Positions 35,981 to 44,079 of a DNA stretch of 64,000 nucleotides are shown here, piece after piece. Numbering within the stretch: the stretch's first letter is position 1; each line of letters opens with the position of its first letter. Source of the DNA: Anaerovorax odorimutans DSM 5092 (GTDB lineage: Bacteria; Bacillota; Clostridia; Peptostreptococcales; Anaerovoracaceae); the NCBI RefSeq assembly GCF_000426305.1, contig NZ_AUFC01000016.1:1-64000 (forward strand), written 5' to 3'. Below the pieces are notes generated by a model. It had not been told where the DNA came from. It saw nothing but the letters and a program-made list of their open reading frames with translations, and ran no database searches. The position numbers were made by a program, and so were the translations under genes.

Positions 35981-36409
35981 ATGAAAAATTTTTTTAAAAT
36001 ATTGATTATTTTTATAGTAAGCATTATCGCAGTATGTTTGGTATATACCATGTTTCAAGAACAAACAATGTCTCCATATTCAGCATTTTTTAATACTGTT
36101 GAAATTACAGGCCATACATTAAATATTCATGGAGTCGTAGATGCAACAGCATCAGGATTCAGAGGATATAGATATTCAATAAAAGATAAAACTCTTATTC
36201 TTACCATAAAAGATGTAAATATATTTTCACTGTTAAGAAATAAAGTTGGACCTGGTGATATAGACATAACAATTACAGATGATAACATATCAGAAATAAA
36301 TAAGATTTACCTATTAGATGATGATAATTATTATTTAGTATGGAATGAATCTGAGGGAATAAAACGTAGCCCTTTTGATATAATAAAAAAATCTCAAATT
36401 TATAAATGA
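35981..36409 (+). CDS. Membrane-anchored extracytoplasmic protein, unknown
   Basis: 142 residues: N-terminal membrane anchor (about 5-24, FKILIIFIVSIIAVCLVYTM), then a polar beta-rich domain (HTLNIHGVVDATASGFRGYR...KDKTLILTIKDVN). No Shine-Dalgarno of note precedes the ATG. Cargo of the intervening element; the only cargo gene besides yjdF on the plus strand. Family not recognised. Confidence 0.55.
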   Translation: MKNFFKILIIFIVSIIAVCLVYTMFQEQTMSPYSAFFNTVEITGHTLNIHGVVDATASGFRGYRYSIKDKTLILTIKDVNIFSLLRNKVGPGDIDITITDDNISEINKIYLLDDDNYYLVWNESEGIKRSPFDIIKKSQIYK

Positions 36410-36472
36410 AATAGTAATTAAAATGGAGCATATCAATATGACAGCTCCATTTTCTTAATAGTTTTATTTTAA

Positions 36473-36877
36473 TTAAAATTGATCATCACTTACATATCCG
36501 CTGCTGGATTCATGCATAGAAGCTCTTCCGTGAGACATATAAAATACTTCGAAATTTTCATTATCTGATGATCCATATATTTTACGTGCATTATTGCTTT
36601 TTTCAAGCATCATATTTTTATATTTTTCATCGTTTGTAAATTTAATATTGCCTGTTAATTCTACATAGGTTGAATCATCTTTGCCTGTTACGCAAAAGCT
36701 TGCTTTTGGATTTGATTTAAGCTGAGAATAAACACCTTTATCTTTTGAAGTATAAAAGAATATACCATCTTCGGATTTAAATCCATATTCAAATGGTCTT
36801 ACATAGGGTTGATCGTCAACAGAAGTGGCTAAGCTCCCATATTTATTGTTTTCTAAAAATTTTACTATTTCTTCCAC
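36473..36877 (-). CDS. Pyridoxamine 5'-phosphate oxidase-like (FMN-binding split barrel) protein
   Basis: 134 residues with the split-barrel pattern VKFLENNKYGSLATSVDDQPYVRPFEYGF...GIFFYTSKDKGVYSQLKSNPKASFCV. Such proteins bind FMN or F420 and reduce small molecules, but the substrate is not predictable. Ribosome-binding site AAAGGAGA. Cargo of the intervening element. Confidence 0.8.
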   Translation of the reverse strand: MEEIVKFLENNKYGSLATSVDDQPYVRPFEYGFKSEDGIFFYTSKDKGVYSQLKSNPKASFCVTGKDDSTYVELTGNIKFTNDEKYKNMMLEKSNNARKIYGSSDNENFEVFYMSHGRASMHESSSGYVSDDQF

Positions 36878-36998
36878 TATCTTAATCTCCTTTCATATAT
36901 TTATCTATATTTTTTGAGATACAATTTAAAATATACAATCTTTAAATATATTTTTCAAATTTTTTAAGTGGAAGTTAATACTATTTTTAATTCACAAA

Positions 36999-38171
36999 TT
37001 ATTTTTTCTCTAATACAATTGAAGGTTTATTTGGTTTATTGATAAAATCTTCAAAAGCAATTATTTTTCCTTTTAAGCCCCATTTTGTTATTATAGATTC
37101 CCCTATTTTATAAAAAGTTGTCCTATAGATAAATAATTTTAATATATCTGGATCATATTCACTTTCTTTATTATTCCATAATTTATTTATAGCTTCGCTG
37201 GGAATTAAAGCATTTTTTCCATAACCTCCCACATATTCATCGTATGATTGACAAATATATATAATACGTCCAGCAAGGTTAATATCATTACCTTTCTTAC
37301 CTTTAGGGAAACCTGTTCCGTCATAATTTTCATGACGATCCAATATAGCATTTATAATATTTTCTTTTCTTAATATAGGTATATCTCTAGCAATTTTCAT
37401 GTAATGTTCTATATGTTCAAGTAAAATATTGTTATTTATTTTTTTATCTACTAAATATTTATTAAACTGTTCCTTAGGAATATTAATAAACCCAACATCA
37501 GCAAATAACGTAGCTATAGCTAAATCTATCAATTCATCATCGCTTAATTCTAAGCATAGCCCTATCATAAGTGCCATACTTGTAGAATTTATACTATGTA
37601 TAAAAAAGATATCTTTATATAGCTTCATTTTTATAAATAAAGTATATAGCTCCTTATTTTCGCAAATAATCTCAATAAGTTGTTTCCTAATGTTTACTGC
37701 TCTTTTTCTAGAGTTTTCAGATTCAAGTTTTTTCTCAAAGCTATTAAATAAAGGGACTTGCTGTATGAGTTTTTCGAAATAATTAAACTTATCATTATCA
37801 CTATCCTTTATTATTATTTCTCCATCTTTAACCTCTATATCTATACCTTGTTCTATGAAAGATTCAATGGTTATAGGCACTGTACTGACATCTTTATATT
37901 GTGCTACAACCTTTAATAGAAGTTTTAAATAATCAATATTTGCAAATTGTTTTTTATTAACAAAGCAATCTAACTCTTCTTTTGAATCAACAGTCAATAA
38001 AAAAAAGTCAGTAGATATATGCTGCTTTATTTTTAAAATTAAGTCCATGGACAATGTTTTATATCTGTTAATCAAAAGAAGTCCATCTCTTCTGTAAATT
38101 GGATGAAGAATAATATCTCCTGTTTTTATATCCCTAATATTTTTATAAACGAAGTGATTTTTTTTATCCAT
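36999..38171 (-). CDS. HD-GYP-type (c-di-GMP phosphodiesterase-like) protein
   Basis: 390 residues, soluble. An N-terminal region of about 150 residues resembles the small beta domain that often precedes HD-GYP (GDIILHPIYRRDGLLLINRYKTLS). The catalytic domain follows (about 185-345): FFIHSINSTSMALMIG, FADVGFINIPKEQF, EHIEHYMKIARDI, RHENYDGTGFPKGKKG (GYP replaced by DGTGFP-type). The HD pair appears as AD, so catalysis is uncertain. Cargo of the element. Confidence 0.75.
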   Translation of the reverse strand: MDKKNHFVYKNIRDIKTGDIILHPIYRRDGLLLINRYKTLSMDLILKIKQHISTDFFLLTVDSKEELDCFVNKKQFANIDYLKLLLKVVAQYKDVSTVPITIESFIEQGIDIEVKDGEIIIKDSDNDKFNYFEKLIQQVPLFNSFEKKLESENSRKRAVNIRKQLIEIICENKELYTLFIKMKLYKDIFFIHSINSTSMALMIGLCLELSDDELIDLAIATLFADVGFINIPKEQFNKYLVDKKINNNILLEHIEHYMKIARDIPILRKENIINAILDRHENYDGTGFPKGKKGNDINLAGRIIYICQSYDEYVGGYGKNALIPSEAINKLWNNKESEYDPDILKLFIYRTTFYKIGESIITKWGLKGKIIAFEDFINKPNKPSIVLEKK

Positions 38172-38394
38172 AATACCTCCATCTCAACAATAGGGTTATT
38201 TTTAAACCCACTATAAATAGTATAAAATCTATGTAATAAATAAATTATTTTATATATTGTAACATTTTATTATTTACTATCCAACATTTTGGATGATAAA
38301 AACTTATAAATTATCAAAATTTCCCAAAATTATATAGTACTTATAACTTGAAAAAATTTATAAAAGAATTAAAATATAAATACAAAGATAAAAA

Positions 38395-38490
38395 CACAGT
38401 TCTGGTTGGTAGTCCAGACGCAACACAAAGTTGTCAGTAACCTGCCTCCTAAGGTTGTCCCTTCTTTGTAATGTTACTATATTAGGAGGG
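38395..38490 (+). ncRNA. yjdF-type (azaaromatic) riboswitch
   Basis: The leader directly precedes a yjdF-family gene and contains GGTTGGTAGTCCAGACGCAAC, the CAAC-acaaa-GTTG hairpin (about 38420-38434) and GGTTGTCC. CCTCCTAA (38445-38452) is perfectly complementary to the Shine-Dalgarno TTAGGAGG (38482-38489). AGTAAC (38436-38441) can instead pair with GTTACT (38473-38478). The two pairings are mutually exclusive, which suits translational on/off control. The family is assigned from gene association and layout. Confidence 0.7.
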
Positions 38491-38497
38491 AATTATT

Positions 38498-38917
38498 ATG
38501 CTGAACATAACATGTAACTTAACTGTATTTTTTGAAGATCCTTTTTGGGTTGGTGTTTACGAAAGTACTTCCAATGGGAAATTAGAAGCTGCAAAAGTAA
38601 TATTTGGTCCTGAACCAAAAGACTATGAAATTTACAGCTACTTCTTAAGTAATTGGAAAAGACTTCGATTCAGCCCAACTGTAAAAAATGCTACGACAAA
38701 ACCTAAAAAAATCAATCCGAAGCGATTGCAAAGAGAGATTCACAATGAATTATCGCAAACAGGTACGGGTACTAAAGCACAACAAGCTTTAAAGTTACAG
38801 CATGAACAAAATAAAGTTGAAAGGAAATCTTTTAATCGTAAAAGAACTGAAGAAGAAAAACAGCATAAGTATCAGTTAAGACAGCAAAAGAAAAAGGAAA
38901 AGCACAGGGGCCGATAA
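38498..38917 (+). CDS. yjdF: YjdF family (DUF2992) protein
   Basis: 139 residues: FFEDPFWVGVYES...LEAAKVIFGPEPKDYEIYSYFL, then a very basic C-terminal tail (RKRTEEEKQHKYQLRQQKKK). DUF2992 proteins are typically preceded by an azaaromatic-responsive riboswitch, as here, and are linked to handling toxic aromatic compounds. It sits at the N-terminal-half end of the element, ending 49 bases before the recombination core. Confidence 0.85.
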   Translation: MLNITCNLTVFFEDPFWVGVYESTSNGKLEAAKVIFGPEPKDYEIYSYFLSNWKRLRFSPTVKNATTKPKKINPKRLQREIHNELSQTGTGTKAQQALKLQHEQNKVERKSFNRKRTEEEKQHKYQLRQQKKKEKHRGR

Positions 38918-38925
38918 CCTGTGCT

Positions 38926-39507
38926 TTAACAATATTTGATGGAGTTGTATTTTAAAACCAGTGCTTCAACATCCCATTGAATTACTTTATATCCATTTTC
39001 TTCACAAGTTTCTATTAAAGTATTGCTATATGCACCAAAAGGTGGCCTAAATACTGTAGGTTTTTTACCTGTAAGTTCTTTAATTTTTTCTTCCGTTTCA
39101 CATAATTCTTTCTCAATTTCATCAGTTGAAAGTTTAGACATATTAGGATGTGTTGAGGAATGATTTCCTATTTCATGCCCTCTTTTATAAATCTCCTTTA
39201 CATCATCAGGAAACTTATTCACCCAAAATTCCACTAAGAAAAAAGTACACTTTACATTATATTTATCTAAAATGTCCAAAATAGGTTTCGTATGTTCATC
39301 TCCCCATGCAGCATCAAAACTTATTGCTATTTTCTTTTCATCACATGATACAGAGTAAATCGGTAATTTACGATCACTTCCTGTAAGAGTAGCGATACTG
39401 AACTCATCATTAAAAACAGTAACATTCAATACCAATATACATAACAATATTCCTGCTAAAGCAGTTGCAATCTTTTTCATGCCTTTTTTACAAATATGTA
39501 CCCCCAT
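38926..39507 (-). CDS. pdaB-like polysaccharide deacetylase, N-terminal half (split gene)
   Basis: 193 codons, of which the first 180 are authentic. Signal/anchor segment (about 10-30), then the NodB domain: SFDAAWGDEHTKPIL, GHEIGNHSSTHPNMS (metal histidines), FRPPFGAYSN, ending ENGYKVIQWDV. The next 13 codons (EALVLKYNSIKYC) come from the inserted element. FDxxWGDE is the form seen in the sporulation deacetylase PdaB. As it stands the enzyme lacks its C-terminal motif. Ribosome-binding site AAAGGAG; an alternative ATG lies at 39480. Confidence 0.85.
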   Translation of the reverse strand: MGVHICKKGMKKIATALAGILLCILVLNVTVFNDEFSIATLTGSDRKLPIYSVSCDEKKIAISFDAAWGDEHTKPILDILDKYNVKCTFFLVEFWVNKFPDDVKEIYKRGHEIGNHSSTHPNMSKLSTDEIEKELCETEEKIKELTGKKPTVFRPPFGAYSNTLIETCEENGYKVIQWDVEALVLKYNSIKYC

Positions 39508-39626
39508 ATATACTTGTCTCCTTTCAAGAATAATTTATATACTTATTTACCGTAATTATATTCTGATACTTTTAAGTTATTACTTAAAACATAAGGTATA
39601 TAACTCAACAATATTTTTAATATTAC

Positions 39627-39696
39627 CTAAACAATAAGAATATTTATTATAAAAAAACGAGCTAAGTTTATTACTTATACTCGTTTTTTCTTATTT
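39627..39696. repeat. Left copy of a 70-bp terminator repeat
   Basis: Nearly identical to 41293-41363 (one extra A there). The core is an intrinsic terminator, AAAAAACGAG...CTCGTTTTTT, for minus-strand genes. The two copies flank the toxin-antitoxin-like pair. Confidence 0.8.
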
Positions 39697-39760
39697 GAAA
39701 ATTTCATATTTATTTAATTTAAATTTACAAGAAAGTCTGTATAAATTTAAATTAAGCGTT

Positions 39761-40756
39761 CTACATCTGCTCGAACATTTTCTGAGCATAACTCTTAATA
39801 TCATTTGGATTAATCATATTGTATTTTTCTTTAACAGCACTAAAATAAGTTCCGATCAATTGTTTCTCAATAGTTCGCCCTGATGCTGTAGTGGGTGAAA
39901 TGTCTTTTCTCGTTGATAGCCACGGAGTCTCTGAATGGGTGAATCCCTCAAGAACTTTTCCGCTAAAGCAACAAATATTCTTTATCACGCTATCCAAAAT
40001 TGCTTTTTCTGATGAAGAGAATACTGAATCATCAAATTCATCATTTCCTTCAATTGGATCAAATCGATAATCACGATACCTAAAGTATATATCTCGATAG
40101 ACAGGGCCATGCATCCAGGCTTCACACTCCTCAGAAAAGAGAAATGTTTTGTAAAAAGCATAGTAAAATCCCTGAATATAATACAATGCTTTCTGTAATG
40201 CCAATGGTGTGATATCTTCGCATTGACTCAGCAAATATTCGATAGCCAAATCTATCTTTTCCTTTGTGTTTTGAGTTCTTCCTAGAAGTTCATTTACTGC
40301 TCTTTTGCTCTTCTCATAAGAGGCCGTAGTTTTAAGATTCCCTTTATTGTTTTCCAATATTTCTGCATAATAGGTTGGATTATCATAAAGCTTTTGCAAA
40401 ATTTCAGAATACTGCTTTGTTGGCATATCTCCATCGCAATAGCGTGAAAAGGTTTGTTCTCCCCAGCCAAGCAAAAGGGAAAGTGGCCGTTTTCCAATTT
40501 TATATTTTTCTGGTATTTTTAAAATTATCTCAAGGGATACGATATTATTCTTCTCTCGGTATGCATCATATAATGCTTTCAAATTAAAGTCATTCACTTC
40601 TGCAACATAAATTTCAGAACCACAGTCTGCACAATACCCTTCTCTTCCAATATAAGAATACTTTTCACCTTTAATAGTACCTTCCATTTTCTTCTCATTA
40701 ATAGTAAAAGTAACATCATTTCTACATTCTTCGCAGAATACTTTTCTTTCACTCAT
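39761..40756 (-). CDS. Antitoxin-like protein: zinc finger, HTH and SocA/Panacea domain
   Basis: 331 residues. N-terminal zinc-binding region (CEECRNDVTF...CADCGSEI, residues 8-47), an MqsA-like helix-turn-helix (LSLLLGWGEQTFSRYCDGDMPT, about 90-112), then a SocA/Panacea domain (about 165-330: LQKALYYIQGFYYAFY, EAWMHGPVYRDIYFRYRDY, LIGTYFSAVKEKY). Panacea domains neutralise many unrelated toxins. Its partner is encoded 26 bases upstream. Expected role: binding the toxin and repressing the operon. Confidence 0.8.
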   Translation of the reverse strand: MSERKVFCEECRNDVTFTINEKKMEGTIKGEKYSYIGREGYCADCGSEIYVAEVNDFNLKALYDAYREKNNIVSLEIILKIPEKYKIGKRPLSLLLGWGEQTFSRYCDGDMPTKQYSEILQKLYDNPTYYAEILENNKGNLKTTASYEKSKRAVNELLGRTQNTKEKIDLAIEYLLSQCEDITPLALQKALYYIQGFYYAFYKTFLFSEECEAWMHGPVYRDIYFRYRDYRFDPIEGNDEFDDSVFSSSEKAILDSVIKNICCFSGKVLEGFTHSETPWLSTRKDISPTTASGRTIEKQLIGTYFSAVKEKYNMINPNDIKSYAQKMFEQM

Positions 40757-40782
40757 AACAATGCCTCCTTTCGATTCCCGAT

Positions 40783-41193
40783 TTACCTAAATAGGTAATC
40801 AATCGGCTTGTTTTTTTTATGAAAAGATATTATAACTGTACGACTTCCGTTAGACCTATCTATTACGTTAAACTTAGTGTAAATATCTACTATTTCTTCT
40901 TCTCCGTCGGCATTAAATAATTGAACCTGAGGCACAAAAACATAAAGAACTTCATATTCAAAACCAATTTTTGTATTCTGCAATGTATGACAAAAATCTG
41001 CTGTTCTGAGCTGTAATAATATTGATTTTTGTTTGTCACTTCTAATATTATATTCATTTATAAAACCTACGTTTTCCTGTCTGTTTTCGTTTAGCGCAAT
41101 CGTATATTTGTTATTTGCCACACAATCTTTTATTTTGTCAAGAATAGCATCTATTTGTTCTATTGTGTAGTTCTGGTTATAATGCGGATTCAT
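40783..41193 (-). CDS. Putative toxin partner (MqsR/RelE-like)
   Basis: 136 residues upstream of the Panacea antitoxin. LRTADFCHTLQNTKIGFEYEVLYVFVP, DIYTKFNVIDRS and a C-terminal VIISFHKKNKPIDYLF resemble the MqsR/RelE-like mRNA interferase fold, where strands end in SFH or SFK. Family assignment is by pattern only; position next to a Panacea antitoxin is the stronger argument. Start chosen at MNPHYNQNY after AAAGAGGTG. Confidence 0.6.
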   Translation of the reverse strand: MNPHYNQNYTIEQIDAILDKIKDCVANNKYTIALNENRQENVGFINEYNIRSDKQKSILLQLRTADFCHTLQNTKIGFEYEVLYVFVPQVQLFNADGEEEIVDIYTKFNVIDRSNGSRTVIISFHKKNKPIDYLFR

Positions 41194-41292
41194 TGCATCA
41201 CCTCTTTGCAGTACAATGATACTTTATTATATGTCCTTTGTCAAGATTTATGTACCTATTGGTGCATTTTTATTCGAAAATTTTTTATGACT

Positions 41293-41363
41293 CTAAACAA
41301 TAAGAATATTTATTATAAAAAAAACGAGCTAAGTTTATTACTTATACTCGTTTTTTCTTATTT
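41293..41363. repeat. Right copy of the 70-bp terminator repeat
   Basis: Terminator AAAAAACGAG...CTCGTTTTTT with about 20 bases of matching flanks on the left. It lies just past the acetyltransferase stop, so this copy is probably that gene's native terminator. Copy two is at 39627-39696. Confidence 0.8.
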
Positions 41364-41376
41364 AAAATGTTTATAT

Positions 41377-41856
41377 TTATTTAATTTCTAACTTCATAAC
41401 TTCAGGAAAACAATCTTTGCCGTATTGAGGGCATGTAAGGCACTCAAAAAAGTTAGGGGCATCATTACGCTCAACTGTTACAAATCCTTGTTTTCTAAAA
41501 AATTCAGGCGCTCTTGCAACAAGGAATAATTGTTTTCCACCTAATTTTTTAACTTCGTCGATTGCTTTTTCCAATAATGATTTGCCAAGCTTAGATTTCC
41601 TGTATTCTGGCTCTACTGCAATACCATCAATAATATATTCCCCTTGTCTCTTAGCCAAAACGCATCCACCTATAAGAAAAGCAATATAGCTGTTGCATTG
41701 GTCTTTATTTTCAATAATTTTTTGTGCTTTCCATAGTTTTATTAAATCAGTGGGAACTTCATCATTTACTGAAAATTCAAGATCATTTTTTATAAAAAGT
41801 TCCACTAATTTTTCATAATCATTTGTTACAGTAATTTGTATTTCTTCAAAACTCAT
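41377..41856 (-). CDS. GNAT family N-acetyltransferase
   Basis: 159 residues. The acetyl-CoA fold is visible in AFLIGGCVLAKRQGEYIIDGIAVEPEYRKSKLGKSLLEKAI: beta-4 and the pyrophosphate loop R.SKLG.SLL. This is followed by FLVARAPEFFRKQGF, resembling ArgA-like N-acetyltransferases. A Cys-rich C-terminus (FFECLTCPQYGKDCFPEV) may bind metal. Substrate unknown. Starts 24 bases after the lipid kinase start region, same strand. Confidence 0.8.
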   Translation of the reverse strand: MSFEEIQITVTNDYEKLVELFIKNDLEFSVNDEVPTDLIKLWKAQKIIENKDQCNSYIAFLIGGCVLAKRQGEYIIDGIAVEPEYRKSKLGKSLLEKAIDEVKKLGGKQLFLVARAPEFFRKQGFVTVERNDAPNFFECLTCPQYGKDCFPEVMKLEIK

Positions 41857-41879
41857 ATATTCACCATCTTCTTAATGTT

Positions 41880-42779
41880 TTATTTAAAATCTTTTTTAGT
41901 GTTAATTCTTATTTTATCTGGTAGGACTTTTATATCTAAAGGAAATTCAGCACCTTTTTCGCCATCAATATCAGTTCCCACATTATTATCAGATTCAATA
42001 TAAAGTTTTGAAGTTTGGAAAAACACTACATTTTTATTAGCTTGATGATTTCCCTGCATAACATTGAAAAGTAAAGGAGCAAATTCATAAATCGGCATTT
42101 CTTTAAATAGCATAACATCCAATAGTCCATCATTTATTTTTGCATTTGGAGCGATTTTTTTAAATCCTCCTGCCGAGCGTCCATTCATGACAAGCATAAA
42201 AAATATTCTATCCTCTGATGTATATTCATCACTCGTAATTTTAATAGGTATTGGTCTTAAATTTGGAATTTCTGTTACTCCTTTTAGATAATATGAAATA
42301 ACACCTAAAGTGTTTTTTATATTTGGATCTGTCTTTTGGCTCACATCCACTAAAAATCCCATTGCCGCAACATTGATAAAGTGTTTATCATTCACTTTAC
42401 CAATATCAGCATAAGTATAGTTTTCTTCTAATGCAATTTTAACCATTTCTTCAATAGTATGCGGTATTTCAAAATAATAAGCAAAATCATTTGCAGTCCC
42501 CGCAGGGAAAATAGCAAGAGGTAGATCTATATTATTGTTTATCATTGAGTTTACTACAACATTTATAGTTCCGTCTCCACCAGCCGCAATAATCTTTCTA
42601 TATTCATCTACATTTATTTCTTTTAAAATCTCATCTAATATTCCCATGCGGTCTGCCCGAACTGGAATAACTAACATACCTTTTTTTTGAAAGTTTTCAA
42701 CTATTAAGTCTAAATTATTTTTAAATAACCCATTTCCTGCATTTGGATTGTAAAACAATAAAACCTTATTATTTTTCAT
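41880..42779 (-). CDS. Diacylglycerol/lipid kinase family protein
   Basis: 299 residues. The DAGK catalytic motif GGDGTINVVVNSM (about 65-77) is preceded by NPNAGNG. The C-terminal half has the second substrate motif GRSAGGFKKIAPNAKINDGLLDV and DGEKGAEFPL. It phosphorylates diacylglycerol or a related lipid with ATP. Overlaps folC by 11 bases, so translation is coupled. Confidence 0.9.
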   Translation of the reverse strand: MKNNKVLLFYNPNAGNGLFKNNLDLIVENFQKKGMLVIPVRADRMGILDEILKEINVDEYRKIIAAGGDGTINVVVNSMINNNIDLPLAIFPAGTANDFAYYFEIPHTIEEMVKIALEENYTYADIGKVNDKHFINVAAMGFLVDVSQKTDPNIKNTLGVISYYLKGVTEIPNLRPIPIKITSDEYTSEDRIFFMLVMNGRSAGGFKKIAPNAKINDGLLDVMLFKEMPIYEFAPLLFNVMQGNHQANKNVVFFQTSKLYIESDNNVGTDIDGEKGAEFPLDIKVLPDKIRINTKKDFK

Positions 42780-44079
42780 ATTTTAAGATCCCCCTAACAG
42801 CTCCAATTAAATATAATGACCCTGCAATTATTATTAAATCATATTCATTTTTAATTTTACCTATATAATCGCATACATCCTTGACATTAGCAATAGCTAT
42901 ACAATTTTTTCCTCTTTTTATTATTTCAGAGCACAATTTTTCAGCTTCAAGTTTTCTTGGATTATTCGGCTCTGTAGCTATAAATTCATTTGTAATTTTA
43001 CAAAAATGCTCTAATATTTTATTGATATCCTTATCCTTAAGAATTCCTGCAATCATTAGAATCCTCAACCCACTGAAATGGTCTTGTATTGCTGATTGTA
43101 AAGCTTGGGCTCCGGCTTCATTATGAGCTCCGTCAATAATTATATAGGGATTTTTGTTAATTACCTCTAATCTGCCTGCTTGTCTAGCTTTTTTCATCCC
43201 ATCATAAACAATTTTCTCATCTATATCTATTATATTGCTTTTTCGTAAGACCTCTATAATCATTAATGCACAAGAAGCATTTTCAATTTGATGCATCCCA
43301 ATCATTGAAATAGTCAAGCCATCATATTGTTTATTATTTCCATCTATATTTACAACTGCATCAAATTTGTATCCATCTATATTTTTAGACAAATTTTTTA
43401 TTCTTACTCGAGATGTTTTATAATATGGACATTCTTTTTCTTTTGCCATTTTTTCTACAACAAAGGCGGCACTCTTATCCTCGATATTAGTTATTATAGG
43501 AACACCTGGTTTAAGAATTCCTGCTTTTTCTGCTGCTATTTTTTCCAATGTATCACCTAAATATTCCATGTGGTCAAAGGATATTGATGTAATAGCAGTA
43601 GCAACTGGATTTTCTATTATGTTAGTGGAATCCCCTCTTCCTCCTAATCCTACTTCTAAAACCAAGAAATCAACCTTCTTTTTATAGAAATAGCAAAAGG
43701 CGATAGCTGTAACTATTTCAAATTCTGTAGGAGATTCGTAACCCATGAAAAGCATTTCTTCTACTTTACTAAAAACCTCTTCTCCTGCTGAAACTAAATC
43801 TTCTTGTGATATTTCTTTTCCATTAAACTCAATTCTTTCTGTAAACTTTTCTAAAAACGGAGACGTATATAATCCTACATTATAGCCATTTTCACATAAT
43901 ACTGTATATAGAAATCTGCTTACTGAACCTTTACCGTTTGTTCCTGCTATATGAATAACTTTCATTTCATTTTGCGGATTTGAAAGCAATTCCATAAGTT
44001 TACTCATTCTCTCAAGCCCAAGCTTGCTTCCAAAGCGGCTTATATTATGAATTTTTTCCAATAACTGTTCATATGTCAT
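42769..44079 (-). CDS. folC: Folylpolyglutamate synthase / dihydrofolate synthase
   Basis: 436 residues, Mur-ligase fold: P-loop [13 protein letters not shown] (about 46-58), [50 protein letters not shown]. It adds glutamate to folates, and in many bacteria also makes dihydrofolate. It follows valS with a 4-base overlap, the common valS-folC order. Confidence 0.94.
   Translation of the reverse strand: MTYEQLLEKIHNISRFGSKLGLERMSKLMELLSNPQNEMKVIHIAGTNGKGSVSRFLYTVLCENGYNVGLYTSPFLEKFTERIEFNGKEISQEDLVSAGEEVFSKVEEMLFMGYESPTEFEIVTAIAFCYFYKKKVDFLVLEVGLGGRGDSTNIIENPVATAITSISFDHMEYLGDTLEKIAAEKAGILKPGVPIITNIEDKSAAFVVEKMAKEKECPYYKTSRVRIKNLSKNIDGYKFDAVVNIDGNNKQYDGLTISMIGMHQIENASCALMIIEVLRKSNIIDIDEKIVYDGMKKARQAGRLEVINKNPYIIIDGAHNEAGAQALQSAIQDHFSGLRILMIAGILKDKDINKILEHFCKITNEFIATEPNNPRKLEAEKLCSEIIKRGKNCIAIANVKDVCDYIGKIKNEYDLIIIAGSLYLIGAVRGILKYEK

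Larger units (their letters stand above)
33711..38969. mobile_element. Skin-like intervening element splitting a pdaB-type gene
   Basis: Bounded by the 4-bp direct repeat TCAA (minus strand TTGA) at 33711-33714 and 38966-38969; period 5,255 bp. Just inside each end lies an inverted motif: AAATACAACTTTATCAA at 33726-33742 and TTGATGGAGTTGTATTT at 38936-38952, 11 and about 13 bases from the core, as expected for the two arms of a serine-integrase attP. Contents: large serine recombinase, 50-aa protein, membrane-anchored protein, PNPOx-like protein, HD-GYP protein, yjdF with riboswitch. Its target is a sporulation gene, as with skin (sigK) and related elements. Confidence 0.85.

Noticed and set aside
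39508-39560. Sporulation sigma-factor promoter before the split deacetylase gene
   Set aside because: Only weak partial matches to SigG or SigE elements (for example GAATA-N17-TATATAA) were seen, not enough to annotate.
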